A DNA stretch of 64,000 nt from Aquipuribacter sp051216895 (GTDB taxonomy: Bacteria > Actinomycetota > Actinomycetes > Actinomycetales > JBBAYJ01), in NCBI RefSeq assembly GCF_051216895.1, contig NZ_JBPKAO010000002.1, positions 398,621 through 462,620 on the forward strand. The letters run 5' to 3'. The translations under genes were made by a program, and so were the position numbers. Shown in pieces: positions 34,535 through 42,815 of this stretch. How positions within the stretch are numbered: the stretch's first letter is position 1; every line of letters begins with the position of its first letter. The notes under the pieces are model-generated. The model did no database searches. It was not told the DNA's origin and saw only the letters and a list, made by a program, of their open reading frames with translations.

Positions 34535-36529
34535 ATGAACTGGGCGGAGGTCCAGTCCACCCCGGCGTTCAGCTTCACCGTCGTCGGGCTCGTCGTCGTC
34601 TTCGGGCCGATCATCGCCGAGCGGCTCCGGCTGCCGGGTCTGCTGGGGTTGCTCCTGCTGGGCGCCGTCATCGGGCCCAACGTGCTGGACCTCCTGCCCC
34701 GGGTCGCCGGTCTCCAGGCGGTGGGGAGCATCGGCGTGCTGTACCTGATCTTCCTCGCCGGCCTCCAGCTCGACCTCGAGACCTTCGTCCGCTACCGCGC
34801 CATCTCGGGCGTCTTCGGCCTCCTCACGTCCGTGATCCCGATGGTGCTCGGGACCGGCGCGGCGCTGCTGCTCGGGATCGGGCTGCTCCCCGCGCTGCTC
34901 ATCGGCTCGTTCTGGGCGTCGTTCACCCTCATCGCGTACCCGACCGTCGCGAAGTACGGCCTGACGAAGACCCGGCCCGTCGCCGCGGTCGTCGGGGCGA
35001 GCGCGATCACCGACGCCGTGTCGCTCGTCATCCTCGCCCTCGTCGTCGGCGCCGAGACCGGCGACGCGGGCGGTGCTCGCCTCCTGCTCCAGATCGGCCT
35101 CGGGTTCGTCCTGCTGGGGCTCTACTGCTTCGTGGTGTTCCCGGCCATCGCCCGGTGGTTCTTCACCGGGCTGGGTCAGGAGCGGACGCTGCGGTTCATG
35201 CTCGTGTTCATCGGCCTGACGTCATCGGCGGCGGTCGCCGAGCTGGTCGGGGTCGAGCCCCTGCTCGGCGCCTTCTTCATGGGCGTAGGCCTGAACCGGC
35301 TCGTGCCCAACGCGAGCCCGCTGATGGGGGTGACCGACTTCGTCGGCAACGCCATCTTCATCCCCACGTTCCTCATCTCGGTCGGGCTGCTGTTCGATCC
35401 CGAGGTCATGTTCGTGTGGTCGACGATCCGACTCGCCCTCGGCTTCGCGGCCGCGCTGATCATCGGGAAGGCCCTCGCGGCCTGGCTCACGGGCCGCATC
35501 TTCCGGCTCGACACCCCAGAGGTCGGGGTGCTGTTCTCGGTGTCGGTGGCACAGGCGGCCGCGACGTTGGCCGCGACGGTCATCGGCTTCGAGATCGGGC
35601 TGTACGGCAGCGACATCGTCAACGCGGTCATGGTCGTCGTCGCCGTGAGCCTGGTCCTGACCTCGATCGGCACCAACACGTTCGCCCGCGAGATCCCGCC
35701 ACCCGTCGTCGACCGGAGGCGGGCCGGTGAGACGGTCCTGGTTCCGGTCCTCGGCGACGTCGACGGCTGTGCGGACCTGCTGCGGCTCGGCCTCGACATC
35801 GCTGCCCCGGCCGGCGGCATCGTCCGGCCGCTGGTCCCGGTGACGTCGTCGGGCCCCGGTGACATCCCGGCCGGACGAGCGAAGCAGGTCGAGGTGGACC
35901 GGGTCCTGCGGGAGCTCGGCGGCGACGCCGAGACGGTGCTGCGCCTCAACCGATCGGTCGCCACCGGGCTGAACCAGGCTGCCCTGGAGACCGAGGCGTC
36001 GCTGCTCCTGCTCGGCTGGCCCGGCCCCACGGACCTCCGGGCGCGGATGGTGGGTGCGAACTACGGCGAGATCGTCGCGGCCACCTCCGTCCCCGTCGCC
36101 GTCGCCGCTCTGCTCCCCGGCACCGACCGGCGGCGCGTGGTCCTGTACTCGGGCGCTCGGGACCTCGCGCCTGGTCAGCTGTCCAGCATCGCGCTGGGGC
36201 TCGAGCTGGCGGCCACCCTGTGCACCAGGGGCTCGGACCTGGTGATCGGCCCGGTCCAGCCGTCCGCGCTCACTGCCGCCGGCCTCACCCTCCCGTCGAC
36301 GGTCGAGCACCGCGACGGCGAGCAGGACCTCGAGGCGTGGGCGGCATCGGCCACCGACCCGGGGGACCTCCTCGTCGTCCCGTTCCACGACACGTCCGTC
36401 ACCGCGGCTGCCGACCGGGTCCACCGGACGCGACGATCGGTGCTCGCCGTGAACCACAACCCGGAGACCTCGCCCGACAAGGCCGTCAGTCCCATGAACC
36501 TCGCCGTGGGCCGGTCCTTGGGGGCCTGA
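34535..36529 (+). CDS. Kef/CPA2-type cation:proton antiporter with C-terminal Usp-like region
   Basis: A 664-aa protein. Residues ~1-395 form a 12-helix CPA2 antiporter: LRLPGLLGLLLLGAVIGPNVL, ASFTLIAYPTVAKYGL, and the ion-binding block VVGASAITDAVSLVILALVVG with the conserved Asp. The TM5 area carries the Asp but not the usual ND pair, indicating electroneutral exchange of K+ or Na+ for H+. Residues ~415-664 contain two Usp-like halves (VLVPVLGDVDGC..., LLLLGWPG) that probably sense a nucleotide. The ATG at 34535 is chosen because the first helix follows at once. It suits pH or ion balance under energy stress. Confidence 0.87.
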   Translation: MNWAEVQSTPAFSFTVVGLVVVFGPIIAERLRLPGLLGLLLLGAVIGPNVLDLLPRVAGLQAVGSIGVLYLIFLAGLQLDLETFVRYRAISGVFGLLTSVIPMVLGTGAALLLGIGLLPALLIGSFWASFTLIAYPTVAKYGLTKTRPVAAVVGASAITDAVSLVILALVVGAETGDAGGARLLLQIGLGFVLLGLYCFVVFPAIARWFFTGLGQERTLRFMLVFIGLTSSAAVAELVGVEPLLGAFFMGVGLNRLVPNASPLMGVTDFVGNAIFIPTFLISVGLLFDPEVMFVWSTIRLALGFAAALIIGKALAAWLTGRIFRLDTPEVGVLFSVSVAQAAATLAATVIGFEIGLYGSDIVNAVMVVVAVSLVLTSIGTNTFAREIPPPVVDRRRAGETVLVPVLGDVDGCADLLRLGLDIAAPAGGIVRPLVPVTSSGPGDIPAGRAKQVEVDRVLRELGGDAETVLRLNRSVATGLNQAALETEASLLLLGWPGPTDLRARMVGANYGEIVAATSVPVAVAALLPGTDRRRVVLYSGARDLAPGQLSSIALGLELAATLCTRGSDLVIGPVQPSALTAAGLTLPSTVEHRDGEQDLEAWAASATDPGDLLVVPFHDTSVTAAADRVHRTRRSVLAVNHNPETSPDKAVSPMNLAVGRSLGA

Positions 36530-36609
36530 CCCGGGCGGCCGGGCCACCCACCAGGCCCACGCCGGATCAGGGTCGACGCAGGCGACCGGACGACCTCCGC
36601 GAGGACCCG

Positions 36610-37776
36610 TCAGGGGGCGTCCGGGGCCGACGTGGGGGAGGACAGACGGGCCCGGTAGGTGTTCCGTGCCTCGACCGAGGCGTGGTGCCCGGACAGGTCG
36701 TGCAGGCCCGGGGGCACCTCGGTGCCGACCGTGGGGTGGACGTGGACGGTGACCCGGTCGAGGTTGGGGACGGCGTGCAGGAGCTCGTGCTGGACCAGCT
36801 CGGCCAGCTCATGGGCCTGCGGCAGGGTGAGGTCGGCGCTGACCCCGATCTCGGCGTCGCCCTCCATGCGGTGCCCGGACCAGCGTGCCCTGACCTCGCT
36901 GACCAGGTCGACGCCCGGGACGGCCTCGGCGGCGGAGCGCATCCGGTCCAACACGGCCGGTTCGATGCCGTCCATCAGCCGCCGGACGATGATGACGAGG
37001 GAGTTGACGAGGATGCCGGCGATGGCGACGGCGATGAGCAGGCCGGCGACGGCGTCGGCGCGCGCGAAGCCGAGCCACACGCCGACGACGCCGAGCACGA
37101 CCGCGATGGACGTGAACCCGTCGGCGCGGGCGTGCTGGCCCTCGGCGATCAGGGCGGCGGACCCGATCCGCCGCCCGGTGCGGATCCGGTACATCGCCAC
37201 GACCTCGTTGCCCAGGAACCCCACGACGCCGGCGGCGAACACCCAGCCGAGGTTCGTCAGCTCGCGGGGGTTGATCAGGGCGTCGATCGACTCCCAGACG
37301 ATGAGGACGATGGTCGCGATGATGACGAGGGAGATGAACAGCCCGACCAGGTCCTCGGCGCGGCGGTAACCGTAGGGGTACTTCGCGGTCGGGGCCCGAC
37401 GGCCGAGTCGGAACGCGATGATGAGCGGGATCGTGGTGGCGGCGTGGCCCAGGCTGTGGATGGTGTCGGCGAGCAGGGCGATGGACCCCGAGATCGCGAC
37501 GATGAACACCTGCACCGCGGCCGTGGCCATCATCCCGGCCAGGCCGATCCAGGCGGTTCGGATGCCGTCCCTGGCGGACTCCTCCGCGGTCTGGATGGCG
37601 TCGTTGGCGTCATGGGCGTGCGGGACGACGGCGTGCTTCACCCGAGCCAGCCACGAGCTCCCCTGCTGGTGCACCTCGTGCTCGTGGGCGTGCTCACCGT
37701 GGTCGTGGTCACCGTGGGCGTGCGCACCGTGGTCGTGCCTCCCGGCGTCCGGGGCGGGGGGTTGCTCGGTCGTCAT
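36610..37776 (-). CDS. Cation diffusion facilitator (zinc/divalent-metal efflux)
   Basis: A 388-aa CDF transporter exporting Zn2+ or a similar metal against protons. A His-rich N-terminus (HDHGAHAHGDHDHGEHAHEHE, ~14-35) precedes six helices; the metal sites are ALLADTIHSLGHAATT in TM2 and AEGQHARADGFTS in TM5, i.e. a D/H and H/D set. The C-terminal cytoplasmic ferredoxin-like domain (~290-375) has HVHPTVG. Its ATG overlaps the ArsR-type regulator stop, so the two are one operon under the TGCATAC operator. Confidence 0.93.
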   Translation of the reverse strand: MTTEQPPAPDAGRHDHGAHAHGDHDHGEHAHEHEVHQQGSSWLARVKHAVVPHAHDANDAIQTAEESARDGIRTAWIGLAGMMATAAVQVFIVAISGSIALLADTIHSLGHAATTIPLIIAFRLGRRAPTAKYPYGYRRAEDLVGLFISLVIIATIVLIVWESIDALINPRELTNLGWVFAAGVVGFLGNEVVAMYRIRTGRRIGSAALIAEGQHARADGFTSIAVVLGVVGVWLGFARADAVAGLLIAVAIAGILVNSLVIIVRRLMDGIEPAVLDRMRSAAEAVPGVDLVSEVRARWSGHRMEGDAEIGVSADLTLPQAHELAELVQHELLHAVPNLDRVTVHVHPTVGTEVPPGLHDLSGHHASVEARNTYRARLSSPTSAPDAP

Positions 37777-38168
37777 CGCGTCGAGCCCTCCAGGTCGGCG
37801 CCCGTCGTCCGGTCGCTCGTCCGCCGGTCGGCGTGGTGCGCGGGCAGCCCGGGACCGCCGTGCTCCGCGTGCCGGAAGGCATCCACGAGGAGCTGGGCGA
37901 TGTGGTCGTTCTCGATCCGGTAGTACACGAACGTACCCTCGCGCCTGGTGCTGACGATCCGGGCCAGGCGCAACCGGGCCAGGTGCTGGGAGACCGCCGG
38001 TGCCGGCTTGCCGACCGTGGCGGCGAGCTCTCCCACGGACAGCTCCGCGTCGAGCAGCGCCCACAGCAGCTGCACGCGCGTCTCGTCGGCCAGCATCTGG
38101 AACGTCAGCACCGTCTCGCTGACGAGGTCAGGGGTCGGGCGGGGGAGAGTGCTGCTGTCTGCGTGCAT
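37773..38168 (-). CDS. ArsR/SmtB-type metal-responsive repressor
   Basis: A 131-aa winged-helix repressor: MLADETRVQLLWALLDAELSV, recognition helix KPAPAVSQHLARLRLARIV, wing TRREGTFVYYRIEND. The C-terminal helix DHIAQLLVDAFRHAEHG followed by HHADRRT gives the alpha-5 zinc-site pattern (D/H near the start, H..E/H at the end), so Zn2+ is the likely signal. The ATG at 38168 sits inside its probable operator, implying a leaderless or near-leaderless mRNA. It controls the CDF exporter with which it overlaps. Confidence 0.9.
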   Translation of the reverse strand: MHADSSTLPRPTPDLVSETVLTFQMLADETRVQLLWALLDAELSVGELAATVGKPAPAVSQHLARLRLARIVSTRREGTFVYYRIENDHIAQLLVDAFRHAEHGGPGLPAHHADRRTSDRTTGADLEGSTR

Positions 38169-38181
38169 ACGCAAGTATGCA
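38164..38181 (-). promoter_or_regulatory. Operator of the ArsR-CDF operon
   Basis: TGCATAC-GCAA-GTATGCA, 7-bp perfect arms, covering the ArsR start codon (38166-38168). The TGCATA...TATGCA form fits ArsR/SmtB sites. Confidence 0.75.
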
Positions 38182-38322
38182 GGGGTGGAGGCCGCGCCTG
38201 GCAAGTCGGCCACGTCGGTCCGTGCGAGGGGCGAGCGCCCGCGCAGCCGTGACCGCGGCTGTCTCGACGTGTCGTGGTCGGGAGCACGGCTCGTCGTGGG
38301 TCATCCTGGGCAGGTGGGTCAG

Positions 38323-38772
38323 GTGGGAGCAGCAGGGGTGGTGGGGTACGCGAGGCGTGCCGCTCGAGCTGCTGCCGCCCTCGTGGTGCTGTCCCTGCTG
38401 TTCGTCGTCTCGATGGGGCTGGTGCACACCGGGACGGACGGGCACGCCACCGGCACCGATCACGTCCACGCGGCGACGTCGTCGGTCGTCGAGGACTCCG
38501 ATGCAGGCGAGCCCCCTCATGGTCACGACGACCACCACCACCACGGGGAACCGGTCGACAGCGAGGCGGGTGCCCCCGCGCTCGACGGTGGTGGGCCGCA
38601 CGACGACGCCCACCACGACGACGACGCCCACCACCACCACCTCGTCGACGTCGACGCAGGTGTGGTGCTGCAGGTCCTGGTGGCGGCCCCGGACCGGGCG
38701 GGCCCCTTGCGCCCGATGACCGCGGCCTCGATGCCCACCCCGCTCAGCGACGGCGGCGGCCGCCCCGACTGA
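38323..38772 (+). CDS. His/Asp-rich exported or membrane-tethered protein
   Basis: About 149 aa: a short basic N-terminus and hydrophobic helix (ARAAAALVVLSLLFVVSMGLVH), then an extracytoplasmic tail with two metal-rich patches, HGHDDHHHHGEPVD and PHDDAHHDDDAHHHHLVDVD. GTG codons at 38296, 38314, 38323 and 38338 are all possible starts; 38323 has AGGTGGG upstream. I know no family. It diverges from the ArsR-CDF zinc-efflux pair, 150 bp away, so it may hold or buffer metal outside the membrane. Low complexity makes homology hard to judge. Confidence 0.65.
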   Translation: MGAAGVVGYARRAARAAAALVVLSLLFVVSMGLVHTGTDGHATGTDHVHAATSSVVEDSDAGEPPHGHDDHHHHGEPVDSEAGAPALDGGGPHDDAHHDDDAHHHHLVDVDAGVVLQVLVAAPDRAGPLRPMTAASMPTPLSDGGGRPD

Positions 38773-38888
38773 CGGGGTGTCTCGCGCTGCCCCGACCCGG
38801 TTGCACCGGGCGGCTGCTGCAGCGCGCGTGTGCGGCCTCGTGCCGCGTCCCCGCCCGTCCTCCTTGAGAGTCACCGAGAGGTCCCGTC

Positions 38889-39683
38889 ATGCCGTCACCA
38901 CCAGAGCGGTCGGAGGTCGTCGTGCGTCCCGCGACACCCGCCGACGTCGAGTTCACCGCCCGATCCCACCGCCATCACCTCCCGCACGGCCTGTTCCCGC
39001 TGCTGGGCGAACCGTTCATGCGCCGCTGGCACGCCACGTTCCTGGACGCACCCCACGGGGTCGCGCTCGTCGCCGTCCAGGCCGGCACCACCGGAGAGCG
39101 CCGGGTCGGGTTCCTGGTGGGGGCCGTCGACCAGGTCGCACACGTCCAGCACGTCGTGCACCGGCACCGCTGGCGCCTCGGGATCGTGGGTGCCTTGTCG
39201 CTGCTCATCCGGCCCCGCCTCGCGCTCCACTTCCTGCAGACCCGCGCACCCTCCTACCTCCGCCGCCTCACCGGCCGACCGGCCGTCCCGGCCTCGCAGG
39301 AGCACCTCCACGGAGACTCCGGCACCCGCCGCACCGGCGGTCGTCCCGACCCCATCGCCGTCATCACGGCTGTCGCCGTCACCCCGGACGGTCGCGGTGC
39401 CGGGGTCGGTGCGGCCCTCGTGGCTGCCTTCGTGGCCCGTGCTCACGCGGCCCGCACCCCTCAGGCCCAGCTCGCCACCCTCGCCGGGACCGACGGCGCC
39501 GGGCCGTTCTACGAGGCGCTCGGCTGGCAACGCGGCGACGTCCACCCGACCCGGGACGGCGCGCTCATGGCCACGTACCACCTGCCGATCGACGGTCCGG
39601 ACCGGGGCGACCCGGTACCCGCGTCCAACGCGGAGCAGATCTTCCAGGAAGGGCCCTCCCTGCATGACCAGCAGCACCCGTGA
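38889..39683 (+). CDS. GNAT-family N-acetyltransferase
   Basis: A 264-aa GNAT. Two parts are seen: an N-terminal region (~10-110) with the beta strands EVVVRPATPADVEFTARSH and GFLVGAVD, and a longer helical insert, then the acetyl-CoA-binding segment ITAVAVTPDGRGAGVGAALVAAF (Q/RxxGxG/A form) followed by TDGAGPFYEALGWQRG. The substrate is unknown. GAGAGG precedes the ATG by about 6 bases. The next gene starts 20 bp before its stop, so they are translationally linked. Confidence 0.85.
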   Translation: MPSPPERSEVVVRPATPADVEFTARSHRHHLPHGLFPLLGEPFMRRWHATFLDAPHGVALVAVQAGTTGERRVGFLVGAVDQVAHVQHVVHRHRWRLGIVGALSLLIRPRLALHFLQTRAPSYLRRLTGRPAVPASQEHLHGDSGTRRTGGRPDPIAVITAVAVTPDGRGAGVGAALVAAFVARAHAARTPQAQLATLAGTDGAGPFYEALGWQRGDVHPTRDGALMATYHLPIDGPDRGDPVPASNAEQIFQEGPSLHDQQHP

Positions 39684-40737
39684 GTCGATCCGGCGAGGGT
39701 CCCGACGCCGGGCGACCGCCCTGCTGGGCGGCGTGATGGCCGTAGCCGTGCTGGCGGGGTGCGGCGGGTCCCAGGGATCGCTCGACGCGGGCTCGCCCGT
39801 CCCGGGCACGCCACCACCCGCAAGCACCTCTGCGGGACCCACGCCTACGCCCATCCCGACCCCCACGCCCACGCCCACGCTGGCGGCCTCGCCGGCCTGG
39901 GAAGCCGGTCCCGGTGAGGTCGAACCCGAGGTGAAGCTGACGGCGACCCGGTTCGTGGAGCTCGTCGGCACGTGGAGCGACGGTCAGGGGGACCAAGCCG
40001 CCGCGGGGGGTCGGTTGGCCCGCGCGGCGTTGGATCCCGCGCTGGCCGGGCAGGCCCAGGAGCTGCTTCACGAGCAGGCCGTGGCTGCGTCCGTCACCGT
40101 CGACTACCCCCAGTACGGGGGGCTCACCACGACAGCCGCCAGCGTCATGACCCTGCTGACGCAGCACCTCCTGCTGCCCGGCGGGGACCGCGTCGAGCGC
40201 CAGACCGTGCTTGACATCCGGCTCGGGCGGACGTCGGTCGAGGACCCGTGGCAGGTGCAGGCGGTCTCACCCGACCCCACCGGGCCCGCGGCCGGGGAGG
40301 TCTCGCCCGCCGCGCTGCAGGTCCTGGACAACCCGAACCTGAGGCTGCCCGAGCCTGCCGTGCGCGATATCGAGGAGGGCCGCATGGACGACGCGCTCCT
40401 GACGCTGCTGAACGGGTTGGGCGCGGACCACGTCCTCGACGTCCACGTCCTGTACCGCGGGCACCCGACCAACGTCTTCGACACCGAGCGCGCGTCCAAC
40501 CACTCGGTGGGACGGGCCTTCGACATCTGGGGGATCGACGGCGGGCTGGTCGTGGACCCCGAGATGCCTCAGCCGTTGCTGGAGCAGGTCATGCTCCGGG
40601 CTGCTGCGCTGGGCGCCACGGAGGTCGGCGGCCCGTTCGACCTCAACGACGAACGGCCAGGGTTCTTCACCGACCGGGTCCACCGGGACCACATCCACGT
40701 GGGCATCAGTGCAGGCCGCCCCCCCGCGCAGCCATGA
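39664..40737 (+). CDS. Lipoprotein with C-terminal M15/VanY-like peptidase-fold domain
   Basis: A 357-aa exported lipoprotein: signal peptide with lipobox VLAGC (~30-34), a Thr/Pro linker (PTPTPIPTPTPTPT), a middle domain of unknown type, and a C-terminal region with NHSVGRAFDIWGIDG and DRVHRDHIHVGIS. H-x2-G-x2-[FA]D and HxH are the zinc-binding motifs of M15 (VanY/D,D-carboxypeptidase-like) peptidases, so peptidoglycan is a possible target. The ATG at 39664 overlaps the GNAT 3' end by 20 bp. Lgt in this window would lipidate such a protein. Confidence 0.8.
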   Translation: MTSSTRESIRRGSRRRATALLGGVMAVAVLAGCGGSQGSLDAGSPVPGTPPPASTSAGPTPTPIPTPTPTPTLAASPAWEAGPGEVEPEVKLTATRFVELVGTWSDGQGDQAAAGGRLARAALDPALAGQAQELLHEQAVAASVTVDYPQYGGLTTTAASVMTLLTQHLLLPGGDRVERQTVLDIRLGRTSVEDPWQVQAVSPDPTGPAAGEVSPAALQVLDNPNLRLPEPAVRDIEEGRMDDALLTLLNGLGADHVLDVHVLYRGHPTNVFDTERASNHSVGRAFDIWGIDGGLVVDPEMPQPLLEQVMLRAAALGATEVGGPFDLNDERPGFFTDRVHRDHIHVGISAGRPPAQP

Positions 40738-40833
40738 CGGCACCGAGAGCCGCTCCAGCCGTGAGCCTGCGGATCCTCGCCTGCGGGGCGGCGACACCGA
40801 CCACGTCGGGCTGAGGCACCCGCAGGGTGGTGG

Positions 40834-42606
40834 CTACGGGGGCGGCGGGATGTCGAACCCGGGAGGCGGGTGGCCGTGCGTGGACTCGTACCAGACCGCG
40901 TACCCGGCGACCGCGGTCGGCAGGGTGGGGAAGACCCGGTCGGCCCCGATCCTGTCCAGGAATCCGCTGGCCGCGAGGGGGGTGCGCAGGTCCTCCTTGA
41001 CGCGGGCGAGCGCCAGGTCGACCCCCATGTCGCCGAGGGTGAGCCTGAGCGAGTCCAGGGCGTCGACCGCCGTCAGGTCCACCTCGGTGTTCGCCTCGAC
41101 GTTGAGCAGCAGCCAGTGGACCGGGCCCTTGCCCTGCGCCTCGTTCACGCTGTCCAGCGCGCGCACCAGGAAGTTGGCGGAGTTGGCGAAGAACAGCGGT
41201 GAGTCGTACCGGTAGACGACGAGCCCGGGCACCTGCACCGCTCGCGGGTAGTCGTCGATGTCGTGCATGCCGGCGACGCCGGGGACGTAGCCGAGGACGC
41301 CGTCGTGGGGGTTGACGATGCGGCGCAGCAGGTCGAGCAGTGACAGCGTGATCGCCGCACCGATCCCGCCGAGCACGCCGAGGGTCAGGACCGCGACCGT
41401 GGTCGCGACGGCCAGGACGAGCTCGCTGCCGCGGAAGACCGCGAACCGGCGGAACTCGGCGATGTCGATCAGGCGGATCGCGGCGTACACGACGACACCG
41501 CCGAGCGCCGCCTCGGGGAATGCGGCCAGCACCGGCCCCAGCCAGAGCAGGGTCGCGACCACGAGCCCCATCGACACCAGCGAGTGCAGCTGCGTGCGAG
41601 CACCCATGCTGTCGGCGATCGCGGTGCGGCTCCCGCTCGAGCTGACCGGGAAGCCCTGGAACAGCCCGGCGACGACGTTCGCACCCCCGAGGGCGAGGAG
41701 CTCCTGGTTGCTGTCGATCTGCTCCCGCCTCCTCAGGGCGAACGCCCGCCCGGTGAGGACGTTGTCGGAGTACGCGACGACCGCCACCCCCAAGGCCGCG
41801 GGCGCGAGCTGCCACAGGTCGACCGACGCGACCTGGGGGATGCGGAGCTCCGGTAGCCCCCGGGGCACCTCGCCGACGAGGACGATCCCGTGGGTGGTGA
41901 GGTCGAAGAGCTGCACCACCGCGGCCGCCGCGAGCATCGCGATGAGCGGGCCGGGCCAGTGGCGGGCGTAGCGGTGGAAGGCCACCATGACGACCACCGT
42001 CGTCAGGGCCAGCGTCAGGGTGGGGACGTGCACGTCCGCCAGGTGGGTCGCCGCGAACCACAGCTCGCCGAGGGTGCTGGCCTCGACCTCGATGCCCACG
42101 ATCTTGTCGAGCTGGCTGACGACCATGAGCACCGCGATGCCGGCCATGTACCCGACGAGGACGGGCTTGGACAGCAGCTCGGCGAGGAAGCCGAGCCGCA
42201 GGAGGAAGCCCAGGACGCACAGCAGGCCGACGGCGACGGCCAGGAGCGCTGCGACGTCGGAGGGTCCGACCGACCCCGCTCCGGCGGCGATGATCGCCGC
42301 GATCCCGGCCGCGGTCATCAGTGCGGTCGTCGACTCCGGGCCGATGGAGAGCTGACGTGAGGTGCCGAGCACCGCGTACACGAGCAGCCCGGGAAGGACC
42401 GCCCAGAGCCCGGTGACAGGCGGGAGGCCGGCGACCTCCGCGTACGCGAGCACCTGCGGGACGAGGTAGGCGGCGACGGTCACCCCCGCCAGGACGTCCC
42501 CGCGCAGCCAGGTCCGCTCGTAGCGGCGGAGCACCGCCAGGCCCGGCAGGAAGCGGGCCCAGCCGGGGGCCTCGCCGTTGCCCTTCCCGATGCTCCGGGC
42601 GGCCAT
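40834..42606 (-). CDS. SulP-family anion transporter with STAS domain (second copy)
   Basis: A 590-aa SulP/SLC26 transporter. The membrane domain (~25-430) starts with LRGDVLAGVTVAAYLVPQVLAYAEVAGLPPVTGLWA and has the family signature in GTSRQLSIGPESTTALMTAAG; the STAS domain follows (~450-565, with LLLNVEANTEVDLTAVDALDSL). The length is normal. It is about as distant from the 12197 copy as typical family members, so the two are not recent duplicates. The ATG at 42606 has AGGAGAG upstream. It diverges from the rhomboid-nitroreductase gene with a DosR-like box between them. Confidence 0.92.
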   Translation of the reverse strand: MAARSIGKGNGEAPGWARFLPGLAVLRRYERTWLRGDVLAGVTVAAYLVPQVLAYAEVAGLPPVTGLWAVLPGLLVYAVLGTSRQLSIGPESTTALMTAAGIAAIIAAGAGSVGPSDVAALLAVAVGLLCVLGFLLRLGFLAELLSKPVLVGYMAGIAVLMVVSQLDKIVGIEVEASTLGELWFAATHLADVHVPTLTLALTTVVVMVAFHRYARHWPGPLIAMLAAAAVVQLFDLTTHGIVLVGEVPRGLPELRIPQVASVDLWQLAPAALGVAVVAYSDNVLTGRAFALRRREQIDSNQELLALGGANVVAGLFQGFPVSSSGSRTAIADSMGARTQLHSLVSMGLVVATLLWLGPVLAAFPEAALGGVVVYAAIRLIDIAEFRRFAVFRGSELVLAVATTVAVLTLGVLGGIGAAITLSLLDLLRRIVNPHDGVLGYVPGVAGMHDIDDYPRAVQVPGLVVYRYDSPLFFANSANFLVRALDSVNEAQGKGPVHWLLLNVEANTEVDLTAVDALDSLRLTLGDMGVDLALARVKEDLRTPLAASGFLDRIGADRVFPTLPTAVAGYAVWYESTHGHPPPGFDIPPPP

Positions 42607-42690
42607 CGCTCTCCTGCTCCAGTGCCGCACCCTCGTGGCGCGCCTCGGGGGCGAGTGTATGGAGCGTCGGCCTGCCCCGACCGGCGGCTC

Positions 42691-42704
42691 GGGACCATCG
42701 TCCT
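42691..42704. promoter_or_regulatory. DosR-like box between the SulP and rhomboid-nitroreductase genes
   Basis: GGGACCATCGTCCT, 12 of 14 to GGGACCTNNGTCCC, in the 209-bp divergent gap, 111 bp before the fusion gene start and 84 bp before sulP. Confidence 0.5.
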
Positions 42705-42815
42705 GTCCCGGGTGGGGTCGCGTCTGCTTACCTGGTCGGACCGCGACGGGAGGAGACGGCGTGATGGACCGTCAGGCGACCCGCTGCCGGCCCACCCCCG
42801 AGTGGGTGAGCACCT

